NCBI GenBank assembly: GCA_024196135.1
Contig: JAMQCK010000035.1
Coordinates: forward strand, 83,358-147,357
Origin: Pleurotus ostreatus/Saccharomyces cerevisiae fusant
Taxonomy: Eukaryota > Opisthokonta
Direction: 5' to 3'
DNA length: 64,000 bases
Part shown: positions 44,734-56,749 of the stretch, in pieces
Layout: each line of letters begins with the position of its first letter
Position numbering within the stretch: position 1 is the stretch's first letter
The notes under the pieces: model-generated
Database searches by the model: none
Told to the model about the DNA's origin: nothing
What the model saw: the letters and a program-made list of their open reading frames with translations, nothing else
Translations under genes and position numbers: made by a program

Positions 44734-47700
44734 CTATGTAGTTGAGCACAACGTCTCGTAGAATGCCAGCACCTCCGTAGCCAGCTCCCCTTCAGCCGTA
44801 CTGCGCTCATCCCGGGCCGCACCTATCGCAAAGACCCAAGTGTCCACGAACGTCCTGGCATCATCTGCAAGACGGCGCAGCCCTGCGCCCTCCTCCAGCT
44901 TCACGCCGCCATCCAAGTCACCGCTGTCTGCCAGTCCTCGTAGCACCTTGTCCCGTACACGCTTGCTGTCGCGCATAAGCATACCGAGTAGAACAGCAAG
45001 ATGCCCTGGGACGTAGATGCGCTCTGCCTCTCGCGCAGCTTCGTCTACGTCCTGCGATGGCTCGCGAGCGTGTCCTGACCTTGCCGTGGCCGAGCTACGC
45101 GCGTGCAGACGCAGGAGGGTGTCAATCACGCCGTCTTTAAGTGAGGCTCATCAGCATCTCCCTGCATGAACAAACGCGCTCGTCACGTACCATCTATACC
45201 CTCGCACGCGCCAAGCTCTTGTGCAAGGTTCGTCAGAAGAGCCAGCGCGATGTAGAGCGTGTCTTGGCGGCCATCTTCCTTCTCTGCTGGTGAATCGTCA
45301 CTTCCGTCAACCTCCATCTTGACACCAGGTTCCCTCTTGACCATAAGACGCATAGCTCTTCCCGCTTCACTTGGGCCAGCGTCTGCACAAGCGCGCATCA
45401 GAGCACCGAGCGTTCGTACACCGCCAGCGCTCTCGACCCGTCTACACCATGGCTTCGATGCATGTGTAAGGGTCGTCAAGATGCGCAGGGCAAGGTTGTG
45501 CAGCGCTGTGGTCGCATCTGGGTCGATGTCTGCTTTCGCCTTTCCCTTCGCGTTCGCGGAGGACGATGGGGTCTTGAGCAGGCTCAAAAGCGAGGGAGCT
45601 ATCCACTCCTCGCCATCGAGAATGTCTTGTGTGACTGCCGATTGCGAGGAATTCCACTGTCCTAGCAGGAAGGAATCGAGTAAAGGCAGGAGTTTGCTGA
45701 CTCGGTGAACGTTGGGTGTCGCGAAAGAGGATTTGTCGGTCTTCAAGCATGCTTGCAACGAGCGAGCAATCTCGGTGGCGCGGGAGCAGGGCAAATGGGA
45801 TGGCGCGACCTGACTAAGTACGTGTTCAACGAGGGCGATGGTCGAAGGGCGTTCGGGTTCGCAGATATCGGCCAAGCGAGGCGTGAGGATATCTTTCATA
45901 GACGCGACCTTTTCAAGATGAGAAAGAGACCACGGCAGAAAGGATGCACGACTTACAAAAGCCTTCTCCTTCTTGCTCAGCCTAACACCAGGCTGTGCCT
46001 CTTGCTCGCTAAGCACATCGACCTTCCTCGCCCTCTCCATCACCCGAAACAATATTTCGCCAAAGTCCAGCTGATTCGCCAGCTCCGCAAGCGCCTCCTC
46101 ATCCCGACTAACCAATGCCACGAACGCCGCCAACAACGCATCCAGCGCAAAGTCGGCCTTCTCCGCCTGCTTCACGCCCGCGCCCGCCAGCACAAACTTC
46201 GTCCACACCGTCCCAAAGAAGTCGTCCGCGCGCTTCGCCTTCTCCCAGAACTCCTCGTCCACTGCGAGTTTCTTCGCAATGTCAAGCGCGCTCGCGCGTC
46301 GGAGGCCGATGGGTGCGTCGGGCTCGAGGCCTTCGAGCAGGTAGCCGGCCTCATCTGCCCAGCGGCGCGCTTCGCCCTTGGAGCGCAGATCGGTGATGGA
46401 CTTCATCAGCGGGTCCATCATGTTGTCGTCGTCCGTTGGGAGGTACATGGCGTGGAGGGTTGAGTATGGGACGCTATCAGGTTGTTCGTCGGGAGGTGAG
46501 GGGTCCGCGAGGGAGGAGAGATCGATTGGAGCGCCGGTGGGGTTCTGCGAGGGGTCGGTGGCGGCGGAAAGGGGGATAGCCATCAGGAAGGAACGTGAGG
46601 CGCCTGCGTAAGTGCGAATAGTCTTTCCTGGGTGTGGTTGTGGCTTCGCGCGTTCGGAATCGCTGACTCGGGGCGGTGAATGAGGAATTGAAGGTGTCGA
46701 ATCTGCTCTTCGCAAGGACTCCGCGCGGGGTGTACCAGGCGTCCGGTCGAAAGCGCGTGGGGTGCCAGCCTGAGGCAGACTTGACTCTGTCGAGTCGAGC
46801 AATATGTTTGGCATCGACTCGGCCACACCAAGACTCTTCTGGCTGCTGGAAGGCGAGTCGAAGAGACTCGCATGTCCCGCAGACGCGATAGACGACTCCG
46901 TCTTCGACCTTCCTAGCATCCGCCTCGCCAATTTGGTCGGTGATGGCGCAGCAGAGTTCGGCTGCGAAGTAGAGGGTAGGCATTCGGAGAAAAGGGACGA
47001 GAGGTCGCGCGCTCGGGTCTTCGGGCGAGCAGTGGTTGTTGCCACTTTGCTGGAGGGTTTAGAGGCTCTGGAGCTTGAGGGAGCCCTGGAGCGTGTAGCT
47101 GCCTTCTTCGTAGCATTTGGTGGAGGGTCAACGTCCATGGGGGCAGGCTTGTCTGCTTTCGCAGAAGAAGGGGTGGAGGAACGGGAGGTCTTCGGGGTAG
47201 AGTCCTTGAGCTGGGTTACGGATTTCTGCACGGGTTTGGGAGGCGAGGTTTGCGTCCGACGAAGGGGGGAAGGGGCAGCGCTGGGTTGGGCAGGTTTGGT
47301 AGATGTGCTCTTCGACGCAGTCGGAGCATTGGCGTTGGGAACCGGGGCCTGGTCGTATGTGAGCACTTAAGAAGGTGGGATGAACCTATCCTCTTACCTT
47401 CGCTGATACTTTCGTTGATGAAGGCTCACTTGAATCAGCGATCTTGGGTAGCGTTCGTGTTCCCTGAATACGATGCGCGAGGGTGGCGGGCGCATCTACT
47501 CCACGCGCGCTCCCTCCTGCGCGTGTCGAGGTGGCGGGAAGCTGCAGCACGTCAGCACCTGTCCACAGAGAGGAATGTAGCTCGCGCACCTTCACAGCAG
47601 CCGATCTCCCTGCTTGGTGCGACCCTTCCGAAGCCGCAGGCCGCTCCATCGGCGAGGGGGAACCATCGCTGACGACCTCAACCTCGATCCGCCGCTTCTT

Positions 47701-47877
47701 CTTGGCGCGAGAGACTGTACTGTCCGCAGTATGCTGTATTTCCTCGCTTGGTCGCTTCGTAGTACTACCATTCGCCTGCTGCGGGGTCTTTACAGTCGCC
47801 TTCTCCGGCGCTTTCTGCTTCACCGCCGTCTGCGTCGTGGTCGCGCTCCTGCGGGTATAAAGCTTCGGGGGAGCCAT
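44734..47877 (-). CDS. WPL1: Cohesin release factor WAPL (Wpl1/Rad61-like)
   Basis: WAPL opens the cohesin ring together with Pds5 and releases it from chromatin. Three exons encode about 1,000 residues from ATG at 47877 (MAPPKLYTRRSATTTQTAVK). The first ~430 residues are disordered and basic: Ser/Pro/Lys-rich with K-K-K-R-R-I-E-V (nuclear signal). The WAPL domain starts near R-T-Y-A-G-A-S-R-S-F-L, followed by S-I-T-D-L-R-S-K-G-E-A-R-R-W-A-D-E-A-G-Y-L, the classic motif of this helical repeat domain, then many helices (F-A-L-D-A-L-L-A-A-F-V-A-L, L-A-L-R-I-L-T-T-L-T-H). The C-terminus ends V-L-A-F-Y-E-T-L-C-S-T-T. An acidic insert (V-K-R-E-P-G-V-K-M-E-V-D) looks like a SUMO consensus. The family call rests on the domain pattern. 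Confidence 0.88.
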
Positions 47878-48171
47878 TGTGGACTATCTCAAGGTTGTAG
47901 GAGGATATTCGGGTAGCCGAAGTGAAAGGCGTCGCAGTTGTTATCCTCGCGTTCGACTCGGACGCGAGGTGTCGGGGGTAAATGAGGTGTGACGACAAGA
48001 CGCGCTACGCGAATGTGACTGAAGCCCTCGGCCACGTGGGATGCGTGATCAACGAGCGAACAAACAATGGGATAAACGACCAAACAAATCTTGAGCGCGG
48101 GCCCTAGGAGCATATTGCAGAAAATGCTAGCAGAGCTATGTAGTATACACTGTTGTACATTATGTTTCTAC

Positions 48172-49648
48172 TCATGGAGTGGCGATGAGGACCTGTCAAG
48201 GCATCAGGATAGTGCAAAGGGGTATACCGATTCACTCACCGCGGAAGGCGTCAAGCCAAGGTCCCGCAATGACTTCGTCATCTCCGCTGCGCTGAATTGC
48301 TTCCTGCGGACGAAGACTTCAGCATCTAGCCCTGTAATAAAATTTCCCGAACCTACCTTGGGAACGTCTGCGTGAACGTAACCGTATCGACATGCACGTC
48401 AAGCGTCTGCGCCGCAAGGAACTCCGCCACCGCGCGCAAAGCTGTACGAGATACCCATCAGCAAGCCATCCGTACTCCCCTCTCTCGTCCCCCAGCCAAC
48501 AACACCTTCACCTTACTCCTCCAATACTCACGCGAATCACTTGGCAGCGTCGTCGTATACTGCCCGCCGGTCGACATGCGGATCTGCAGCCTCGTCTCCT
48601 TGTAATCCTTGCCAGCCACACCGGCCTGGGCTGGCTTCGCGGCAGCGGTAGGAGCTGAGGGGCCAGCAGGAGCATCGACGATGGGCCTGCCCTCGCGCAG
48701 CGCCTTCTCGCGGGCAGCCTTCTCGGCGCGTGCCTTCTTGTCGGCTTCGATTTGGGCTTTGATGGCGGCGCGCGCTTTCTGATCCTCAATCTTCTCTGGT
48801 AAAGAGTATCAGACATAGGGAACCAGTATATAAAAGACGAGTACTCACCTCGACGCTTCGCCTCTGCTTCCTTCTGTGCCTCCTTCACCTTGAGCTCTTC
48901 CCTGATCTTGTTGAGGTCCTATGTGACACATGTCAGTCGACCAGGATGTGAACAACGCCAGGAAGACGTACCTTGCCTGCCTTTCGGCGGATAGCATCAT
49001 TCGCCCTGTCTTCCTTCTCCTGTTCCTTCGCCTTCACAGCCCGCTTCGCAGCCATCTTCTCTCGCAGTTCCTGCAGACGTTGCGCCTTCTCTTCCTCCGT
49101 CAAAGGCTTGACCTGTACACATCATCAGAATTCGTGGGGTGCGCACACCATGGGCCACATACCTCCTCCGTCGACTCCTCGAACTGATCGTGTCCACTCT
49201 TCTCAGCATGGTAGTTCGCGAGAGCCGTGTTCTTGAAGATCTTGCCACAAAGCGAGCACTTGATGCTCTGTACCCCCTGTCAGCTTCATATCACTGCTCT
49301 GAATCGTGTTCTACGCACCTTAGCCTCCGCCGTATCCACATTAATTCCCGCAGCCCTCAGCGCATCCGCGTCGTCTTCATCGACGTCCATCGCGTCGCTC
49401 GGGCGGGAGGACGCTTGCTCCTTCACTGCGCCAAGATCTGGCACAGGTTCTCCCTCATGCGCGAGGATGTGGTCCATCGCGGGCTGCAGGCCAGCGTTTC
49501 CGGTGGCTTTGAGGGCCCCTGATGGGTAAAAGGTATGCGATATCGGTCAGCGCTAAACGCGGGGTATGGGCCTTGTGGTTGGGTACTGACAGTCCACCCG
49601 GGCGGCGTCGAAGCCCATCGAGATGAGGGTGTCTTTGTCTCCAGCCAT
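48172..49648 (-). CDS. UBA-UBX protein, UBXN1/SAKS1-like Cdc48 cofactor
   Basis: Start at 49648. The N-terminal UBA domain (M-A-G-D-K-D-T-L-I-S-M-G-F-D-A-A-R, then W-A-L-K-A-T-G-N-A-G-L-Q after the first intron) has the M-G-F loop that contacts ubiquitin. An acidic linker leads to a C2H2 finger (I-K-C-S-L-C-G-K-I-F ... Y-H-A-E-K-S-G-H), as in fungal and plant members. A long charged helix precedes the C-terminal UBX domain (E-T-R-L-Q-I-R-M-S-T-G-G ... V-T-F-T-Q-T-F-P-R ... L-G-L-T-P-S-A). The T-F-P-R turn corresponds to the F-P-R p97/Cdc48-binding loop and ends an exon. The terminal exon encodes V-L-I-A-T-P and stop at 48172. Role: bridges ubiquitinated proteins to Cdc48. It is head-to-head with a WLM protease gene. 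Confidence 0.88.
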
Positions 49649-49879
49649 ATTCGCGGATGGATAGAAGTCAGAGATGGAAAGAAGTAGAAGCCAAAGGTAG
49701 AGAACAAGGTCAAGGCTTCGCGTAAGTATGCGCGCCTGACGCGTTCATTGTACCACGTGTTCGGTACACCGGGCCGTATCAGTCAGCTTGCGCGGCGCCG
49801 GGGCTCGCGTCATGCACCCGGACGCCCACCATGTTTCCCTCACTTTCCAAGCTTGTTCTATACCCTCATCACCTTCGCA
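49649..49879. promoter_or_regulatory. Divergent promoter region, UBXN1-like and UBL-WLM genes
   Basis: 231 bases between the two start codons with no TATA box. It links two genes that both act with ubiquitin and Cdc48 in related systems, so co-regulation is plausible but inferred. Confidence 0.4.
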
Positions 49880-50957
49880 ATGGCGGATAACCTCACTCTA
49901 CACGTCTCGCACCGCGGAACCACACATACGCTCAGTCTCCCACCCTCGGCGACCTGGCATGAGCTGCAGAGCGAGCTCGAAGCCCTGACGAGCGTTCCCC
50001 CCTCGAACCAGAAGGTATTGGGGAAAGGGCTGAAGAAAGGCGTTACACCGGACACACTACTGGCAAATGCTGGTCTGAAGGATGGCGCGAAGCTGCAGAT
50101 GCTGGGCTCGACAGCCGAAGAGCTCGGCGGGATGCACGCTGTTGAGGACGAGAAGGCACGACGAGAGCGCATCATGCGCGAGCGCGAACTCAAGCGGCCT
50201 GTCTCAGTGCGCTTGCTACCTCTTTTCACTCATACTTCCCTCTCTAACAACCTCTCTCCAGGTCCGCAACACCTCTACCGCCTCTGCCTCCAACCTCTCC
50301 TACCGCTTCCACCAGATCGCACCCCTCCCCCACCTCCCCCGCCCCGACACCGCGCGCGCCCTCCTCCAGCGCCTCGCCGACGACCCCGCCATCCGGCACG
50401 TCATGCAGCGGCATCGCTTCACTGTTGGCCTGCTCACCGAGCTCGCGCCGCACGAGCACCCGAATCTCCTCGGCTTGAATGTGAACAGGGGCCAGGAGAT
50501 TAAGCTGAGGATACGGACGGATCGGTACGATGGGTTCAGGCTGTATGCGGATATCCGGCGAGTGCTTTGCCATGAACTGTCGCATAATGTGCATGGGGAT
50601 CATGATAATGATGTGCGTGAACTGGTATTTGCTGTCGCTATAGCATGATCACTGATACAAAGCCAACAGTTCAAGGAGCTCAATTCCCTCCTCAACCGTG
50701 AAGTCGCTGAATTTGAGACCTCCCGCGCGGAGGGCGCACATCGGTTGGGTGGCGCAGGGGACTTCTATCAGCCTTCATCCGAGCTGGAGGCGGAGGCGCA
50801 GGCCTACGTTTTGGGCGGCAAGACCGGCTCCACTACACCTTTGCCCAATGAGACGCCAGAGCAGCGTCGCGAGAGGATGCTGCAGGCTACCATGTCGCGT
50901 TTGAGGAAGGAGGAAGAGGAGCTAGAGCGAAGTTGTGGGACGACAGGGTCGTCTTGA
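49880..50957 (+). CDS. Ubiquitin-like domain + WLM metalloprotease (Wss1-related)
   Basis: Three exons (49880-50206, 50262-50612, 50670-50957) give 321 residues. Residues 1 to ~80 form a ubiquitin-like domain (L-T-L-H-V-S-H-R-G-T-T-H-T-L, K-V-L-G-K-G-L-K-K-G). The WLM domain follows (F-R-L-Y-A-D-I-R-R-V-L-C-H-E-L-S-H-N-V-H) with the complete zinc motif H-E-L-S-H-N-V-H-G-D-H-D; the F after the second intron completes HExxHxxHxxxxF. Thus the glutamate and metal ligands are all present. WLM proteases (Wss1, SPRTN group) cleave DNA-protein crosslinks or SUMO-conjugated targets; fusion to a ubiquitin-like domain is known from other fungi. The short C-terminus ends in a charged helix. A direct DNA-repair role is inferred from the family. 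Confidence 0.9.
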
Positions 50958-51309
50958 TTATCTGTATTGTGCATTATGCATGAGCTGGCGTGGACCATAG
51001 ACCTACATACCATACTGTAATTTTGGAAACCTAATGGATGCCCACTCTTTCCTAGACAAATTTCTGTACTCTGCGCAGGCTCAGGCTGAGCAAGTGCCCA
51101 TTTGTGGCAACGACATCAGTAGGCACGCTGCACTTGCGCACATCGGAAAGTCGGACCGAACGCCCCTCTCATCGTTCCGCCACCACTGGTGGGTGACTAA
51201 ACCTGATTCATGCGAATAGGCGCTTCACAAGCACACATTCCTCATCCCGAGCATCTGCAGCACTTGATCCTCAAGAAATAGTGCAACAATCCTTCCACAC
51301 GGCTTCGTC
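50958..51309. other. Intergenic, no supported gene
   Basis: 3' flank of the WLM gene and promoter of the next F-box gene. No gene seen. Confidence 0.5.
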
Positions 51310-52931
51310 ATGACTGCTGCAAGCCCTCGCATCCTCGATGTGCTTCCGGAGGACATCCTACTCACTGTCTTCGGTTTCTTATCGCTGAATGATATCCTGA
51401 AGATGCGACAGGTATCTCAGAATCATTGTTATGCATGTCTGTCATCCACCTTACGTCCTGTAGGTGTCCTCCACGTTTGGCGCCCTCACTCATGCCCGCG
51501 GTCTATGGACCGACCTCCTCCACCGCAATGTTATTGGCGAAGGCCTCCCGATACCTAAACTACAAGAAGAGCTCCAAGGTGATCCTGTCGCCATACGTAC
51601 CACCATCCCAGACGACCTCGACTCTGCCGCCCTCGAGCGCTGCATCCGCCGTGCCCTCACACTACGCCGCGCATGGACCTCCCTATCGCCCAAACCCGCT
51701 CGTCATCTAGTCGTCTCCGTCCAGGAAGAAGGCTTAGAGTCCTCCGCCTGGCGCATAGTCTCCCTCCACTTTTGCGGGCACTTCCTCCTCTCGGTATCCT
51801 TCACCAGCGTCTCGCCACCGGAGCGCGAGCGCCTGCCTCTGGTATTCCGCTCGTGGGATCTGCGTCAGCGGAAGCCGCGATGCGTGTCGTCTATGTTTGT
51901 GCCGTTTCGGAGCAGCTTCAAGTGGAATACGGGGTTGAGGAAAGGGAGGGACGATCCGGTGCTTGCAATTGTGCCTTCGAATGATTTTGAGTGAGTTGCA
52001 CGCCACTTGGACGATGATGACCTCGAATAAATCATCAGGACGAAATTTTATGACCTGGATGCCGATGGAGAATTCCAGCTGACATCTACGAGCGCCTCCA
52101 CCGATGATCTACGTGCGTTGCATGGTACAACGGTCCTCACTCGACACGGCATGGGCGACACATGTGTTTGGGATATGCGCGATACTCAATCGCGCTGTAT
52201 ACTCAAGAACCCTCACTCGGAGCAGGTATGTCGTATTATTCGTGGCAATGGTCGTGTATAAGATGAAAGCGGCGCTGATGTTGAATTTGAAGCCGGAGAC
52301 CTTCGTCGCGACGCATATGCATGGTCGCTTTTTATTGATTGTCTGGGCCCGAGCGCTGCAGATCTTCGATCTCTCCGGAGATCATACGCCAGACAAAGAC
52401 GGGAAACCTCCCGTCATTGAACCACTCGCCCACTGGCGCTGGCCATGGCCTATCGACAGCGCCCGCGCCATCACAATGCAAACTAGCCTTGCTACAAACG
52501 ACCCTCCCCCCTTCCACATATTCCTCCGTTTTTCCTCCTTCCTCCCCTGGCCCGTCAACATGCTCCACCACTATCTTCTGTCCCCGAGCACCGAGCCCGA
52601 CACTCCCGCATACCCCTTGCCTCCGCGCGCCGTAGTCTCCATCCCCTCGCACGTGCGGCTGTTCTCCGTGAGCGATATGGCGCTGGGACCGTATGGTGCT
52701 GCGGTGTGGATCGATAGCGCGACGGAGGACGAGGATACGGGGAAGCGGCTGGCGGGAACGATGCTGCAGGAACCCTCTACGAAGGAGCCGGAGGGGCATG
52801 CACAGGTGACAACGTTTGATAAGACGTCGTCCAGGGAGACGGAGCCGTGGCTGCACGTGGAGGTGGACGACGAGGAAGGGAGGATTGCGGTGGCATCGTT
52901 CGGCCAGTTCGAATTGTACGAATTTATCTGA
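51310..52931 (+). CDS. F-box protein with probable beta-propeller C-terminus
   Basis: Four exons (51310-51411, 51464-51990, 52039-52225, 52263-52931) give 494 residues in frame. The F-box is at the extreme N-terminus (I-L-D-V-L-P-E-D-I-L-L-T-V-F-G-F-L-S-L, M-R-Q-V-S-S-T-F). The rest consists of short hydrophobic strands with W-D or Y-D endings (L-V-F-R-S-W-D-L-R, C-V-W-D-M-R-D, F-L-L-I-V-W-A-R-A-L-Q-I-F-D-L), suggesting a WD-like propeller rather than leucine-rich repeats. An SCF substrate-receptor role is inferred from this layout. It is not a close relative of the other F-box genes here. It ends close to the convergent DUF6697-like gene. Confidence 0.75.
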
Positions 52932-52999
52932 ATCATTCTGAAGGGTTGCTGCTTGGAAATTTTTACTTCTGAATGCCTACACGCTATCATTTCCTTCCT

Positions 53000-54662
53000 C
53001 TAGAACCCCTCATCAGAATCCGACTCCGACACCGTGTCATCCTCATCCCCGTCCTCATCCTCATCCTCGCCCTCGTCGTCATCGTCCAGCTCCTGCTCAA
53101 TCTGGCTATTCCTTCCTGAAGACAGAGTGTCGAGCCTCTGCGACGTGCGCCGTGATTCCGCAGGTATGCTTGCGCCAACGAATCCAATGTCACTGTCGCT
53201 CTCGTCCTCGGCAGGGACCTTGCGTTCGGCCTTCGCCTTGCGCTTTTTTCGAGACCCGTCTGCTCTGGCGCCACTGTCGGTCGCCTTTCGTTTCGTTCCG
53301 ACCTCTGCCTCCTTTTTCCCCGCATCCTTGAGCCTTTTCTTCGCCTGTTCCTTCTCCTTTCGCTTTCGCGCTATGACTCGTTCCTCTTCCGTCACAGCCG
53401 GCTCCACAGCCAGCAGCCGCTCGAACCACACACTATCGTGATGATGGAACTGCAGGATGGTGAACAGCTGGACCATCCGCCCGTCCAAGAAAGCCTCCAT
53501 GATGCCTTCCTCCGTGCGAACGATAGGTCGGTATGGCAAGCCCTTTGCTTGAGCCTCCTTCATATTCTTCGCATCACGACCGTCGACCGCTCTTTGGCCG
53601 TTTTTCAGGTGAGCGTAGTCGTGCACCATGGTGTCCAGACAGTTGCGGGGGAGGCGGGCGATTTGAACAGCGTCCAGCTCGCCCCACATCGTCACGGAGT
53701 AGTGGCCGCAGTAGCGCCACGCGTTCGTGCGGACCAGGATGAAGACGGGGAGTAGGCGATCTGTGTGCACGTCATCGAATGCGACACCGTGCTGGCCGAC
53801 GTCCGGGAGCTGGGGATTCCATGTCGGGTTGTACGTTGCACTGAAGTAAGTGAGCGGTCTGTGACGCTGTGTTTTCTTCGATGATCTACTTACTACCAGT
53901 CTGGGTGATTCGGCTGTCTGCTGTGATGGTACGTCTCTTGAAAGCCGCCGCCAAAGGCCTACAAAGACAGCAGATAAGCGGAACTATCCATAACCTGCGC
54001 CTGGCGAACACCCACTCGGGAGAGCATCCGGCGCGTGAATGTCTTCCTGTGTCGCGGATCCGTCACCTCCATGGTGGGGCCCAATCGCAGTCTGCGCAAG
54101 TCCCAGAGCATGTCCCCGTCCTCCGGCTTCGTCAGAATGACCTGCCGGAACTTGACCGGATTTCCCTCCGCGTCGTTTCCCTTGATAGAGATACAGCCCA
54201 GCACTTCTATGTCGTCATTTGCTTCTTCTGAGTCTGGCTCTGCGGCGTTCTCTTGCGGTCTGCCATTCGATGTTTGCGACTAATGTAGGTCAGCGGAAAG
54301 GTCGCGGCTGACGGCTTGACACGATTACTCGCCTGCGATGTGTGTAGGTCCAGGGATTCTTCAGAGATGTCGATATCAGTCCGAGACGTTGCGCGTCGAA
54401 CCGTCTGCTTCAGCCTCTCATTTTTAGCTCGGAGTTCTGCTATCGCATGGTCTTCTCTTTCAGCCAAGTCTTTGGTTTCCTCTAGTATCCCACCACGCGC
54501 TTCCTCCCATTGCGCCGCAGCAGCCTGTAATTCCTCGTGAAGCTCAGCTAGCTTTCGCCGCAACAGCTCTATCCTGCTCCTGATTCGTAACGGCCGAAGG
54601 GAAATAGGTTCAGGTTCCGCCTTAACGACGGCGAGAGGACCAGCTGCATCGACTGCAGCCAT
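53000..54662 (-). CDS. DUF6697-like basidiomycete protein, copy 2
   Basis: Paralogue of 34177-35890. The start at 54662 (MAAVDAAGPLAVVKAEPEPI) is chosen; the 32 residues upstream look untranslated. A coiled coil follows (R-I-E-L-L-R-R-K-L-A-E-L-H-E-E-L-Q). The ordered domain has D-G-D-M-L-W-D-L-R-R-L-R-L-G-P, K-T-F-T-R-R-M-L-S-R, L-P-D-V-G-Q-H-G-V-A-F, L-P-V-F-I-L-V-R-T-N-A-W-R-Y-C-G-H-Y and L-P-R-N-C-L-D-T-M-V-H-D-Y; every block has its match in copy 1. The tail is lysine-rich (K-R-K-E-K-E-Q-A-K-K-R) and then strongly acidic, ending S-D-E-G-F. Splices around 53840-54260 are approximate. Function is unknown. A nuclear location is likely from the basic tail. Confidence 0.68.
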
Positions 54663-54856
54663 AGCGCCGAATTGGTGGGCCAGAATGTAGGGTCCTCTGA
54701 TGAGAGGGTAAAGTGCGAAAGACACGCCTTGAACAGATGCGGAAGTTGTCGAGAACAAACAAACAGCCGCCGCGCTGCAGTGCTAGCCGGCGATCATACT
54801 CTAATTCCCCGGCTATCAAACACAATCCGCCGGCCTTTTCCAGCGACATCGTCCCC

Positions 54857-56749
54857 TCACAACTTCCTGAACTTCCCCTGCATCCACACCCTATACATCT
54901 TCAGCTTGCGTTTCCTGTTCACGATGAGTCGCCTGTCTACGCCAAGCTGCTCGACTTCGAACATGGGCTGCGGGGGACAGCCAGGGAGCGGAGCGAGGAG
55001 GTTGGGATGTACTTGACTAGGTACGGCGGTCTGCTCTTGAGTGAGGAAGTTGGGCTGGGCGGAAGTGGCTGGGATGGGGTGAGGAGGTGAGGAGGGTGTT
55101 GGTTCAGCCGAGCTATCCGGTGCGGTCGCATCAGTTGCTGATTGAGGTGATGATATGTCGGCCGTCGACGCCTCTGCGCTAGGAGTGGCTGGCGCGGGGG
55201 AGTGCGCGCCTGGTGAATCTGCGCTGTCATCGTCGCCGGTCTCATCCACTACTTGCAGCTTCGACGTCGTCTTCTTGGATTCCTCGAGACGAGCACCAGT
55301 GAACATGAGGGCGAGTTCGTCTGCAGATATTATCGGGTGAGCGATAATCGACGGAGGATATTATTTGATGGAAAGGGTACTTCGTACTCACCCAGCTCAA
55401 AGAAGTACACCCTCGTCTTATCGCCGCGAATGTAGAAATTCTCGTCAAGCATCCTGCCGCTCTTGAAGCGCAGCTGCGCGAGGTCGTATCGGCCATAGTC
55501 GCGGAAGAGTGCGAGGCCGCCTGGCTTGAGCATCTGCGGGGAGAGATTTAGCGTCAACTCAAGAATAGACCCATTATACAGAACAACATCGCTCACCCTC
55601 TGTATATTTCGCATCGCCTTACACCACTCATCGGGATGCAACGCGCTCAGGACAAATATCAAGGTGACAAGGTCGACGCTGCCTTCCTCGATGTCGTCAG
55701 GCAGGTTATCGGACGTGAGATCCCAAGGTTGGGCGTGTATCGACCCCAGCGGTGGGTTGAGGTAAAGCTCGCTGTGCTGAGGAAAGAAAGAGTTGAGCAA
55801 ATCGTGCCAAAAGGACAAAAGGACTTGGATACGAATTCGCACGTACCTGAACGACTTTGACCGCATGGTGCGAGTAATCGTATGCTCGAAGGTCCAGGTC
55901 CGGATTTTTGTTCGCAGACAGAAGGGGGAATATGGCATTTCCAGCGCCTACCCAACGATTTATGATGATCACGCCCGGAGCGGGTGCACAATGGTACTTA
56001 CCGCAGCCGACTTCAACTATACGTTTAGGGCCTGCCTGCAAGCGCATAAAATGATCTGTAAGGACGCAAGAGGCGATGTATAACTACCACGAACCTCAGG
56101 TTTGGTGGCCTCCAGCAGTTCTGAAGCAAGCATTTGTTAAGCCCCGACGGATGACCTGGATACTACCGATGCCGTCAAAGCCAGCGCAGATTGGTAAGGA
56201 TATATTGCTCACATAGAGATACCTGGGAATTCATTTTGCATCCTATCAGATGAGTTAGCGCGCTTATGATAATTTGAGGCGCAGAGGCGGCCTGCCACAC
56301 CATTTTCTGTCCTTGAAGAAATTGTCGGCGTTGTTTTTGTAGAAGTTATCCCTACAGAATGTCAGAGCCTGATTGTCCCTGAAGCTTGCTGAGCGCACCA
56401 ATGCTTCGAAGGTCTGCCGTTATATTTCTCCTTTTCTTCCTCAGGGACGGGTGCGGATCGCTGTTTGGCTAGAGAAGCGGCAACTCGTTCCGCTTGATCA
56501 TCAGGTGGAGGTACCTGTGCAAATCAGCTTGGAAGTAGAAGCAACATACTTTGGTACGGACATGGTCCCAGGCGTTGTGTTCCCACACTTGACCCTCGTC
56601 GGTGAGGAACCTGAGCGATAAATTCATGCTGGTTCCCATATTTATCGTCGGTGATAACGATACCTAGATCCAAAGGGAGGCAGAGGTTTCCCTGCATCGT
56701 GAACCGATGAGGTCGTCTTGGGTTTCTGTGCTGGCTCGGGGGCAGCCAT
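54857..56749 (-). CDS. tRNA m3C methyltransferase (METTL2/Trm140-like)
   Basis: SAM-dependent enzyme that makes 3-methylcytidine at position 32 of tRNA-Thr/Ser. Start at 56749 (MAAPEPAQKPKTTSSVHDAG). Eight or so small exons. After splicing: F-L-T-D-E-G-Q-V-W-E-H-N-A-W-D-H-V, an N-terminal signature of METTL2-type enzymes; H-W-D-N-F-Y-K-N-N-A-D-N-F-F-K-D-R-K-W; SAM-binding R-I-V-E-V-G-C-G-A-G-N-A-I-F-P-L; D-L-R-A-Y-D-Y-S-H-H-A-V-K; D-L-V-T-L-I-F-V-L-S-A-L; and L-K-P-G-G-L-A-L-F-R-D-Y-G-R-Y-D-L, plus R-G-D-K-T-R-V-Y-F-F. A Pro/Ser/Ala-rich insert lies before the conserved end (V-N-R-K-R-K-L-K-M-Y-R-V-W-M-Q-G-K-F). Catalytic features are intact. Head-to-head with Rho GEF 2. Confidence 0.92.

Noticed and set aside
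49748..49879. Possible N-terminal extension of the UBL-WLM protein
   Set aside because: In-frame sequence upstream of 49880 is unlike a ubiquitin fold or a targeting signal; the ATG at 49880 starts exactly at the ubiquitin-like domain.
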